Under the pieces are notes generated by a model, which worked only from the letters and a program-made list of their open reading frames with translations, did not search any database and had not been told where the DNA came from. Made by a program: the position numbers and the translations under genes. This document shows positions 54,996 through 64,000 of a DNA stretch of 64,000 nucleotides, one piece after another (the first letter of the stretch is position 1; every line of letters begins with the position of its first letter). Where the stretch lies: contig OX485803.1 in the NCBI GenBank assembly GCA_950295325.1, forward strand, positions 63,689,554-63,753,553, read 5' to 3'. This DNA comes from Polytrichum commune. Taxonomy: Eukaryota; Streptophyta; Polytrichopsida; Polytrichales; Polytrichaceae.

Positions 54996-55224
54996 AGTAA
55001 TGAAAAAATAAATAAGCGTGTCTACCTTAGTACCCTCTCCCATGCCAAATAACACCATTCAATGTTGGCCGTCGTCCATTTTCAAGGAATGAGGAGTTGT
55101 GGTCACTGCATGTTGCGGGGTCTTACCACTTGTATACTTTCCACTACATAGGTCTAATCTCGATGAATATGGATTGAACATTTACCCTCATAATAGATCA
55201 TAAAAGTAACTAAATCAAAGAGAA

Positions 55225-55575
55225 CGACACCGTTTATGGTATTTATTGTCACATGACTAAGAGTGTCACCTACTTTATTATAAGACATGTTCTAAGTTAC
55301 ATTAATGGGCAACAAAGTTGACCATTCATGTAAGCACACGGCCCTTGCCATTTGTATGCTCAATACCATCTTCTTATAACGCAAAACTATCATCTAAAGC
55401 ACCCCCAATACGTTAAGTGATACGCTAAGTGTCATAAGATTGATAATTTTGCACTTCAACAAGTTACTCATGTTGACAATTAGCGGATGTGACACTACTA
55501 GACCTCTAGACATCTAGTTTAGGCCCTTTGAAAACAATCTATGTGATGCTAATAAATACCATAAATGGTGTAGTG
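55225..55575 (+). mobile_element. CACTA-like MITE family, copy 3
   Basis: Left end ACACCGTTTATGGTATTTAT. The reverse complement of the right end is CACTACACCATTTATGG. It shares TAGACATCTAGTTTAGGCCC and ACTAAGTGTCATAAGAT type text with copy 1. About 350 bp, non-coding. The first bases of the left end are eroded. Confidence 0.75.
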
Positions 55576-55697
55576 GTAAGACAATCAATCGCATGATCCC
55601 CATAGTGGGTGACCTTGTGTTATTGTTCCCAAAGTGTATGAGTGTTTTTGATGGAGTTTCAAACGGGAGCTCTAGCCACTGTTTAGAACATGACAAC

Positions 55698-55917
55698 CAA
55701 TGAATTGAATGGGGAGAAACAACCACAATTTACAGTTGAACCCATTGAGTTTTAAAAAGAAGCAGTTGAAGGTTCAAGGCTTCAGGAAAATGGGAGGAAC
55801 CTATGGAATATACCTCAACTTATAAAGAAAATCCGAAAGATCACAACATGTAACTGGTTGGACTTGGAAGCACTAGGGTTTCAACCGATTATGCCCAAAA
55901 CCCTCCCCAGACACCAC
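55698..55917 (+). mobile_element. hAT-type MITE family 1, copy F
   Basis: Contains AATGGGGAGAAACAACC, ACAGTTGAACCCATTGAG, GGAACCTATGGAATATACCT and ACATGTAACTGGTTGGACTT, and ends CCTCCCCAGACACC. It is closest to copy A in wording. No TSD found. Confidence 0.72.
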
Positions 55918-56281
55918 CATGTAAATCTTTTTGATTCTAATGATCAAATATGCGCTCAATGTTGAATGTGATGGTTTTAGCACTATCTACTTAGACCATG
56001 ATGTTTAATCCACTTAGTGAAAGGAATAAGGAGTTGGATCCGTAAGCTCTTTACATATGTGCCAATATTTTCTTATGGCTTCATGACGTCAAGTTGCACC
56101 CAAAAAAGTAAAGCGATCTTCCCCCTTTAGAACAAAAACATGATGAAATAAAGGTGACAAAAGCCAAGGAAGCAACGTGGTTTGGCGGGTTAGTCCGAAC
56201 TCCGTATCAAATGTAACATATGCAACCTATGTTGTCACCAACAAATCAGCCATTATAGCTCCCCCCCCCCCCCCCTTCCCC
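55918..56281. other. Gene-free spacer with C15 run
   Basis: AT-rich spacer ending in a C15 tract at 56261-56275. Nothing else recognised. Confidence 0.35.
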
Positions 56282-56289
56282 CTTGTGAC

Positions 56290-56516
56290 CAGTGTTTGGG
56301 GAGGTTCTTGGGCGTAATGGGTCAGAATCCTAATGTTTCCAAGTCCAACAAGTGAAATGCTATGATCTCTTGGGTTTTTCTTGCATTATTTGAGATATGT
56401 TCCATAGATTCCTCTAAAATGATCAAAAAATTACTTGAAGTCTTGAACTTCAAATAGTTATTTCTAAAACTCAACCGGTTCATCTATAACCAACGGTTGG
56501 TTCTCCCCATTCATTG
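56290..56516 (-). mobile_element. hAT-type MITE family 1, copy G, perfect 8-bp TSD
   Basis: A 227-bp element beginning CAGTGTTTGGGGAGGTTCTT and ending TTCTCCCCATTCATTG. Identical CTTGTGAC lies at 56282-56289 and 56517-56524. The body is quite diverged from copy E, yet the duplications are intact. Confidence 0.92.
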
Positions 56517-56524
56517 CTTGTGAC

Positions 56525-57316
56525 CTAACTCCAATTTTGAGGTCCAAATAATTACATGCTATTGCCAAATTTAAACTTACCAAACAACATTCTTCATTAT
56601 GCATTATGCATCGAGCAGATCCTCATAAAACCAAACCAAACCAAAAAATAACCCATGCTAGCTAGGCACTCATGAACGACTATTACAACAACTACCACGA
56701 CAACTACTACATCTACCGGCTCCCGAATTGTATTCGTCTATTGAATCCCTTAATAATAAAGGATCGATTTGCTCTTGGAGATCCCGATCGAGCTACTTTG
56801 TTTCATCAATAAGCCCATAAAGTCCACTCTTTATTATCCACTCCACCGCATCAACAAAGCACAGCCCTAGCATGTGCAGCCATAACTCCAATCATGAAAA
56901 ACCCCTTGAAACTTGAGGAGAGAAATTTATGAAGTGGGGGTGGGCTGGATAACGGCTCCCCGTTATCCCCAGCCCGGGCTTCCACGGCCTTTTAGGATGG
57001 CAGCCAACCGCCAGCCTCCACGTCACCCGCCCTGGCCGCCTTTCTTGCTTTATGAGGGGCGCCGGTCCCCGGCCACCCGGGAAAGGCCGGGCCTGGATAG
57101 GGTAGGCTTGGTGGCTGGGGCCAGCCCTTTTTCTTTTTGGTCTTTCTGGGCATTTGGAACAGCCGGTCTCTTTTGGGCTTTTGTCATTATGGTTCCTCCT
57201 CTGTGTGTGGCTCCAAAGAATCATGCTATCCAAACCACTCTAGCACTCACGCAAGAATGGGGTTAATGATCAACCGGCTACAAAAGGAAAAACCCACACT
57301 ATTAATAGCATGTCCA
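56525..57316. other. Gene-free sequence with GC-rich block
   Basis: A GC-rich block at about 56935-57125 gives overlapping 113- and 117-codon frames on opposite strands, with no recognised domain. It looks like another GC-rich insert, but I could not find matching ends. No gene supported. Confidence 0.4.
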
Positions 57317-57647
57317 CACTACACTAAATAGGTAGATTAGTGTTAGATGCAATAGTTACCTAAAACACTAATTTTCAACTGATATTACAATTAGTGTTTG
57401 AATAGGGTTTGAACAAATTATACCTTTTACGAGGTTCTCATATTCTTCTTCCTTCAATTCTTCATTCCAAGATTTACAAAATATCATCTAACACTAAATG
57501 CGCTCATGTAAATATTTAAAGTTACTACTTGATACAAATAGTGATAGAGTTGACATTTAGTGTTCTAACACTATAGAGACAATTTACATTTAGCGTTTTC
57601 GTCGACTATTAGTGTTTCCAACACTAATCTACCTATTTAGTGCAGCA
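57317..57647. mobile_element. MITE with AAATAGGTAGATTAGTG ends
   Basis: Left end CACTACACTAAATAGGTAG. The reverse complement of the right end is TGCACTAAATAGGTAGATTA. Inverted ends of about 28 bp surround an AT-rich core containing several TTAGTGTT words. CACTA-like terminus, no TSD resolved. Confidence 0.7.
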
Positions 57648-57780
57648 CCGGTGACTAGCCACACCAAAGGGAGAGGTTCCATCTTGGTAGACGCTTATGT
57701 CTCGTGTATGGGCGAAACTGCAGTACATTACATCCAACGAGGTTATTGACTGTAAGTAGGATGAAGCATCCTTATTGATA

Positions 57781-58102
57781 CTACACTAAATATGATGTTT
57801 AGTGTCCTATGGGAACTTTTCGGATGACACTTCCTATGAATAAGTGAACAAATATTGTCATGGATGATGGATGAGGTCATCCATTGACCAAAACCCGCCC
57901 TTCTCTTATGAGCAGCTTGCGATGAAAATATTGTCATGGATGATTGAAATTTGGATGAGAAATCAGTCCCCCAAAGAATTTACGAGGAATGACAAATGAT
58001 GTTGGGTTGACATTTAGTGTTGGTTACATTATACCATGGGTTACAATTAGTATTGAGCAAGACGATTGGAATTGGTGATGCTAAATATCATATTTAGTGT
58101 AG
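57781..58102. mobile_element. MITE with ACTACAC-AAATATGAT ends, copy 2
   Basis: Left end CTACACTAAATATGATGTTT. The reverse complement of the right end is CTACACTAAATATGATATTT. TA lies on both sides. The body is the reverse of 32844-33206, including GTCATGGATGATTGAAATTT and GGAATGACAAATGATGTTGG. Superfamily unresolved between TA-targeting and CACTA-like. Confidence 0.8.
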
Positions 58103-58549
58103 TAAATTTCAGAATGAGATGAACTTTCCCTATCAAGAAAGACTCCTCCTATTGCCAAGGAGCAACAACTGGTTTTCTAGTGTGGGCATGGCATACTAAT
58201 ATGATTTGGTGTCGCCCATACACTCTACCCATCGCTTGTAGACTCACAACGGACCAATGACCTTGCATATATTGGGTGGCACGAAACATGTGCTATTAAC
58301 TAGACAAGTCTCGGAGATTGTTCTAATTAAAATGACACATGTATCATTTATAACAACACCACACTATTCCAAATATGGAATGAATTTTCCTAAATAAAAC
58401 TTGTACCTCCGAATATGGATTGAAAATTCCACATTCATAGATTTCAAAGTCGTCTAGTGGAAGAGAGACAGTGGTAAGAAACCGTTATTCCTGTATAGCT
58501 AGAAGTGGTATGAGAGAATGCTAATGTTCCAACTACGGAGCCATCATCA
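58103..58549. other. Gene-free spacer
   Basis: No recognised feature. The host sequence continues on the far side of the next element. Confidence 0.35.
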
Positions 58550-58557
58550 ATGTTGTG

Positions 58558-59626
58558 CAGGGCTGATTTTTCACAAAGTTTTTGCCCGTCCACATCCAGA
58601 AACCTTGAATTGAAAGGCAAAAAAAATTGCAACCCATCCCAAAACCAGTAATTTCTAAACCGGTAATTTCTAAAACCGTCCATGGAAAGGTTAAAGAAAA
58701 AACAACCCGTCCCGCAAGAGGTATAAATAAGTCTCTTACAATGTTGGTAAAAATTCACAGGGAGGTCACTCCATTGTCAAGTTGAGAACCACGTGCGAAC
58801 AAAAAAAATCTACTTTTTCTAAGTTGCATCAACAAAATGGGTCAAACTTTTATCAAAAAAATACATGAGTACATATACATGTTGTCTATTACATAATAAA
58901 AATTGATAACCAAATTTGATAATTTGTTTTTTCTAGAAAACATATTGTTTCTAACTAGAATGATGCAGAATTGAACTAAACAAATTACTAGAAAAAATGG
59001 AGATGACTAAAAATATAAAAAATATATTATCAATAGATATGTATATATAGAAAAAATATCATAATTTTAAAAATTACCTATGGCATATAATATAGGGGTA
59101 GCAAACTTTGTTCGCACGTGGTTCTCAACTTGACAATGGAGTGACGTCCCCGTGTAAAAAAATAAAAAAAATAAAAAAAACCGAAAGATGTCGACATGCG
59201 ACTAGTTGCACTTGGAAACAATAGGATCTTGACAAATTATGCCTTCAATGTTCGTCAGTTATCTGTCTTTTGCTGTCGATTCTCATCTTTCCAGTCCACC
59301 CCAATCTAAATTTTGTGGTTGATGAATTAATGTATGCAGGTGAATCAAGCACTTCAAGATTGATATTTTGATTGGGTATTAGTGGTTTGATTGCATTATG
59401 CTTATATTCACATGTCATATATGATATAATGTAACTAATATTTGTATCATTTATTTTTTGAAAAAAATTATCAAAAAATATGATATTTTTAGAACCCGTC
59501 CAAAATGAATTCGACATGTCCAAAAACCGGTTCATTTTCTAAGAACCCGTCCACTGGAAATGTTTTTTTTTATTTTTATGAACATGTCCCTGGACATGTT
59601 AGAGACCTTGTGAAAAATCACCACTG
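58558..59626. mobile_element. Non-autonomous hAT element, 1.07 kb, with perfect 8-bp TSD
   Basis: Left end CAGGGCTGATTTTTCACAA. The reverse complement of the right end is CAGTGGTGATTTTTCACAA. Identical ATGTTGTG stands at 58550-58557 and 59627-59634. Subterminal regions carry several GGTT/CCGTCCA words such as AACCGGTTCATTT and ACCCGTCCA. No transposase is recognised. A 96-codon minus-strand frame at 59245-59535 has no known domain. A MITE (58756-59154) and a scrap of hAT-type family 1 (about 59180-59245) lie inside. Confidence 0.92.
58756..59154. mobile_element. MITE nested in the hAT element, 46-bp ends with CACGTG
   Basis: Left end begins CACAGGGAGGTCACTCC. The reverse complement of the right end begins CACGGGGACGTCACTCC. 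Both run on identically through CATTGTCAAGTTGAGAACC and ACGTGCGAACAAA. Flanks TAAAAATT and TAAAAAAA could be an imperfect 8-bp duplication. The core is extremely AT-rich. Each arm contains the G-box palindrome CACGTG. Confidence 0.85.
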
Positions 59627-59634
59627 ATGTTGTG

Positions 59635-60459
59635 CATCAATAAAACATAAGAGATTCAAGTCTGTTTCGATCGATTCGACTTCTGCCTACGAAATTCTTT
59701 GGCTCATTTGCAGGCTCAGATTGGAAGGGATAAAATCTACTTCATGTGATAGTTGTGCACAGTAGCTCAATCTGATGTAGCAAATGGAGGTTTAGTGGAT
59801 GAGGAGGAGGATGTGGCTAGAAAGGCAGTAAGTAGTTATGGAAGTTGGGGCTCAGGTGGTTATGATAATGATGATGAGGATGCCCTCACAACAAGGTTGA
59901 ACAACTTTGATGAGCGATAACACTACATTTCAATCTAAAATTGGTCATCTAGAAAGCAAGCAAGCATGGCGAAGGAAGATAGTTTTGATCGATTGACTTC
60001 CTTAAAGGGCCAGTTGGTCTGCCACATCAACTTATCCAGATATACTTGCGTCCACGGGGCCGCTTTCCGAGTATTTTATGTTTCTGCTCGTCGCTCTTTT
60101 GGGGTGCTTTTCCCCATCATTTGAGCAAAGATTGGCTCGCCTTTGTAGTGGGCGTCATGATCACACAGCTCAGGCCCTTGGGGAATATTGTGAGACAATG
60201 AGGATAGGCCCTCTCCCCGGCCAAACAACACCTCCTTATCTTTTTGCGCCTGCTGCGACGATTGGACAAGCTCCTACACACGATTTCAAAGTAAACCGAT
60301 CGACGGGCTCAAATGAAACCCAAATCATCACCCATATTATTATTCCATCCACTGGATCATTTGACCCCCGTGGTGGAATGCAGGCGCCAAATTAAAACCC
60401 AATCTGCAGTGGCAAACACGGACCTCAAATCCCACACTCCCTCCCTTCCTTCGTCGGAT
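59635..60459. other. Gene-free sequence, with a weak acidic frame
   Basis: From about 59782 to 59920 one frame reads NGGLVDEEEDVARKAVSSYG, then YDNDDEDALTTRLNNFDER and a stop. It is preceded by a plausible acceptor (CTCATTTGCAG, 59714) but by stops in frame. This could be a scrap of a transposase or host exon, and I cannot identify it. Nothing else supported. Confidence 0.3.
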
Positions 60460-61690
60460 AAGGCGCTTCGCTGCATCACCCACCCTAGATATGCACCCAC
60501 ACTTACTTCATCATTTTATCCCACCACATTATTATGATCCTGATTCCTGGGTCTGGCAGGCCGGCCGAGTGTGGGAGCTGTAAAAATATTCTAAAGTATT
60601 GCCACTCGCATGCTGGAATGTACAGGGCCACTCCAGTCACGGTCGTCGTCGGATAAGGAGCTGCCACTTACTACTCGAGAGGTATGTGCTCCTATTGTCA
60701 CCGCTTCCAGCTTCACATCCAACTTTGGCCATTGGGATCACCCCGGGAATTTCCCCTCATCTGGGGCTGGCAATCGTGAATCGTGAAGCAAGTTTCAGAG
60801 TTCGGAGCTGAGATGGAGAAGATAAGAGGTCAAGTTGAAGACTCTCCTCTCTTTCTCTTCAAGTGATCACATATTAAGTCCTCTTGTTTCCGTTAACTAC
60901 TCAATCTAGAAAATGATCTTTATATTTTGAACATGTAGTCCAATCTCGTCATAAGAACTTCTCTATCCATGAAGCCATCAACGGGTCTCTACCGCCGGTA
61001 TTTTAAAGAACAAGGTTGCATGTTCCATCCCACCCCCAAAATCCATATACATTTTAGATTCTTATTGGTTATTGGTTATATTACAAAGAACCTTTTTAAA
61101 AAATACTTTGCCTCAACACACTTGGTGAACCAAGGAGCTCTTGAGAGAGGTTGTTTTGGATGTCATCGGTGGCCAATGACAAATGTGTGTGTGTATACAT
61201 ATATATATAGAGCTTGTGGGTACGACAGAACATGCAACCTCACCTTGAAATACTTGGAAAGCTGATGTTTGAGGCCCGTTTGTGGCCTCATGAGTGAGGG
61301 TGCCCTAACACATGCTATTTTGGCTTATGTTCTCTTTTACAAGGCTTGCCATTATGTGTGACTCAAATGTACGTGTCCAATCAAGATGAGTGCCCACATA
61401 CTCTTACACAACACCCACCCTAGATTTGCATGCCTTCAATCTACCCCTCCACATTATTATAATGAGACTCGTGTGGAGTCCAGGCGTTACAAAATAATCT
61501 AAAGTATTCCCTCCCACATGCAGGAGTTGTCACTCCGTCGCCGGATAAGTTAAGCCCTAGATTTGCATCCACTTCAAATTATCCCACCACATGATTATAC
61601 ATGTTCCTTGGGCGGACTACTGGAGTTTCGGCACTGTAAAATACTCTAAAGTATTCCCACTTACATGCAGGATGTAATGAATCAAGTTCC
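60460..61690 (+). repeat. Degenerate repeat units of about 140 bp
   Basis: The module CACCCTAGATATGCA ... CCACATTATTATGAT ... TCTAAAGTATTNCCACT ... CATGCAGGA ... CGTCGCCGGATAAG occurs near 60478-60660, 61410-61555 and 61555-61680. Unrelated sequence (about 60665-61400, including a TATATA tract at 61198) separates the first unit from the others. No gene. Confidence 0.55.
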
Positions 61691-61856
61691 CTTTAAAAAG
61701 TGTGCTGTGGGAAGACTTTGCAGCCTAATGCAGCCCTAGTATGTATGATGGTGTTTTAATATTATGATTGCATCAGTCCAGTTCTGCAATATAATTTCCT
61801 GCAGTTCTCTCCCACTTGGATCGCTTTCCGCTTCCACACCTTGGGTAGATATTCAA

Positions 61857-62450
61857 TTTGCAATGATGCGAATCATATCTAACTCCGCGACGTCACCATT
61901 AGAATTTAGAAGTGTCGCAGGAGATTGTTATTGGCACATGCAAAGCACATTAAGAGATGGTTGTGGTTGCATTGAATTGAAGGCTTTAAATGCATGTGTT
62001 TAGGCCTCATGTGGCCCCTCTGCTCAATATGTGTAGGTATGTTTGAGTGGTCTATGACAAGGGCTTGTAGTTAAGAATGGTGGGTAAAAAATAACATGTG
62101 TTATAATGAGATTGAACAATGTGCTTGAAATATTGATGTTGTTCTAGGTTCAAGTTTGCAATGAAATGATTCATATTTGACTTCACTATTACAATTTAGA
62201 AGTGTTGCATGAGATTGTTGTTGGTACATGCAAAGCACACTAAAGAGATTGTTGTGGTGATATTGGGTTGACGGCTTTTAATGTATGTATTTGAGGCTTA
62301 TGTGGTCACCATGTTTTATAGAACAAATTCATTTGTGTGGAATATGACAAGGGTTTGTAGTTTATAATAGGCACTCAAGAAGACATATGTTATAATGAGA
62401 TTGGACAATGTGCTCAAAATATGGACATTGTTCCAAGTGCAATGTTGAAC
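61857..62450 (+). repeat. Direct duplication, two units of about 298 bp
   Basis: Units starting near 61857 and 62156 share TTTGCAATGA, AATTTAGAAGTGT, CACATGCAAAGCACA, GACAAGGG and TGTTATAATGAGATTG. The second halves are also members of the GTGGATCTAAG dispersed repeat. Confidence 0.75.
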
Positions 62451-62934
62451 ACGGTTGGGAGGGTCTACGTGAATGTTGTTAAAGGAGAAAGAAATCTTGC
62501 CTTTGACTTCTTACAACTTTTGCCTCCCAATTTTGGTTTTGAAACTTCAAATGATAGCTTGTGTGATTTGCAATTCCTAACCGGATGAAACAATAACATC
62601 CAAATTATTTTTGGAGTTGGAAGTGCCCACAACAAGGCCACATACCTTATGGTGGGTTTACATCCTTAAGGTATGGATTGAAGGAACTTGAGCATTGCTT
62701 CCCCCCCAAAAAAACCCTTCATGAACCTTGCTTTCAAACTCAAGATTGATTTCTCAAGTTTTGAGTATTTTCTTGAGTGAGAGTTTCCAAGCTTTGATGG
62801 GAAAGTGGTGCTATAGTAGCATCATTTCATGCTTTCACCCCTTGGACCCGGACCCTAGTGTAAAATCCCTGAATCCATAAACAACAAACAAAACTTCTCA
62901 ACCAATAGGATCACTCAATTTTGGAGTTCCTTTG
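62451..62934. other. Gene-free spacer
   Basis: No recognised feature apart from the tail of the dispersed repeat. Confidence 0.35.
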
Positions 62935-62942
62935 GTCTTGAA

Positions 62943-63192
62943 CAATGAAAGGAAAGCATCGACCGGTAATTACAGATGAACCGGTCGAATTCAAGGAATA
63001 ACCAGTTGAAGTTGAAGCCTGCATCAAAATTACTGATGGTTTAAGAGGAATCTATGGAAAACACGCCTCGACTCAATACAGAAAATCTGGAAGAAACGTT
63101 TTAGTTATAAAAATATCACAATGTGTAACCGGTGGGACTTGGAAACTCCAAGATTTTGACCACTCGTGGCCACAAATCCCTCCCAGACACTG
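62943..63192 (+). mobile_element. hAT-type MITE family 1, copy H
   Basis: A 250-bp element beginning CAATGAAAGGAAAGCATCG and ending CTCCCAGACACTG. Flanks are GTCTTGAA (62935-62942) and GCCTTGAA (63193-63200), a duplication with one difference. Family words include TACAGATGAACCGGTCGAA and GTGTAACCGGTGGGACTTGG. Confidence 0.86.
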
Positions 63193-63200
63193 GCCTTGAA

Positions 63201-64000
63201 TCCATCCGAGTGCAAATAAACCCGCCCTTGCCTAGCTATGACTAACTCAGCGGCAGGCATAGAATCAGAAGGACTTTGAAATGCCAGAGTGAGCGAGCGA
63301 GTGAAAGAGGGGTTTTGTTTATCAAATCGAACGCCTTTGAAAGAAAGGAGGGAGAGGCCGGGGGAAGGGGGCTGGTCAGACACGACAGTATCTCCTGGTT
63401 TCGTGTCCCGGGTTTGGGGGTCTGCCTCTTCACGCATGGTACGAATTATAATTCCCCACCCCTTTTCGGTGTTGCCATGTTGGGGAGCTCGGGGGATAAA
63501 ATTGGTCTAGTTTTACTGGGCACAGGGTAACATGCAGACATGCCCTTTGTAGGCGAAAAGCAGGTCATGGGAATCATAAGATATACGTAATAGTATCCAA
63601 CGTGCCCAGGGTTTTTTCCTGGTAAAAGCTGCCCACAAGTGAATCATGGTTGGCCAAAGTTGAACAACATGCATGTTCGTTGTACCTTATAATCATTAAC
63701 AACCACCTCAAAGGAGCCAGCCCCAAGTATTTTAATTACCCATACTTCCCCCGCTTTCAGTTACCCCGAAGACGATGGATAACTTTGGTCAATAGAGATT
63801 CCTGTAACAGCTTGTTCGTCTTAAATAGTCAAAGCAAACAAACAGCCGTAAACAAGCCTTCATTTCTTACCATATATTTTGCTTTCCAGTTGATGATATC
63901 AATAATTTTAATGGACATCTATAGATGTGGGGACATCTTTGCCATGCACGGAAGGAAAGACCTTGCACACACCATAACATTCTTTAGCAGCATCTCTATG
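63201..64000. other. Gene-free sequence at window end
   Basis: The first 250 bp have purine-rich strands (GAGCGAGCGAGTG, GGAAGGGGGCTGG) giving overlapping frames of up to 110 codons on both strands, none recognised. No RNA gene recognised. A gene beyond the window edge cannot be excluded. Confidence 0.35.

Noticed and set aside
56892-57266. Opposed 113- and 117-codon frames in a GC-rich block
   Set aside because: Both strands are open because of GC composition. No conserved motif seen.

Overview
The window is nuclear DNA from a land plant. It holds one confidently recognisable host gene, surrounded by about 60 kb of transposon-derived and tandemly repeated non-coding sequence. The gene (21369-23691, plus strand) encodes a 458-residue protein with four ACT domains, of the plant ACR (ACT-domain repeat) family. 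It has seven coding exons and short GT-AG introns of 131-210 bp. A pyrimidine-rich leader region lies upstream from about 19.5 kb. The protein keeps the ACR opening (WPYFDPDYE) but diverges from flowering-plant ACRs inside ACT1 and at the C-terminus. A non-flowering land plant is possible, but this is inference and the lineage is not settled.

The rest is dominated by short non-autonomous DNA transposons (MITEs), most readable only from inverted ends and target-site duplications (TSDs). By-eye alignment gives these groups. A hAT-type family (ends near CAGTGATCGGGGA, 8-bp TSDs) has at least nine copies. A Mutator-type family with 9-bp TSDs has three copies (30863, 39129, 45422). Several 3-bp-TSD, PIF/Harbinger-like elements have TAA or TTA duplications (9382, 30193, 35042, 48516, 53812), with two further cases on TCA (14574) and TGA (26611). 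Other groups have CACTA-like or unresolved ends sharing ACTACAC. Singles include a Stowaway-like element (33309), a TTAA-flanked element (39608), a 1.07-kb hAT element with a nested MITE (58558-59626) and a tRNA-like SINE with target duplications (15709-15977). A decayed hAT transposase relic lies at 37.6-38.2 kb.

Between and under these insertions are old tandem arrays: 7.5-9.8, 18.0-18.8, 28.8-32.0, 34.95-35.9, 40.8-41.5, 46.9-47.4, 48.1-49.1 and 61.9-62.5 kb. Several MITEs sit inside such arrays, so a neighbouring unit preserves the pre-insertion site. The most striking single object is a 517-bp almost perfect hairpin (26611-27127) with 255-bp arms differing at about one position. It would fold into a long double-stranded RNA if transcribed.

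I recognised no rRNA, CRISPR array, convincing functional tRNA gene, or LTR-retrotransposon or virus-like coding region. All boundaries were read by eye, and coordinates marked approximate may be off by some tens of bases.
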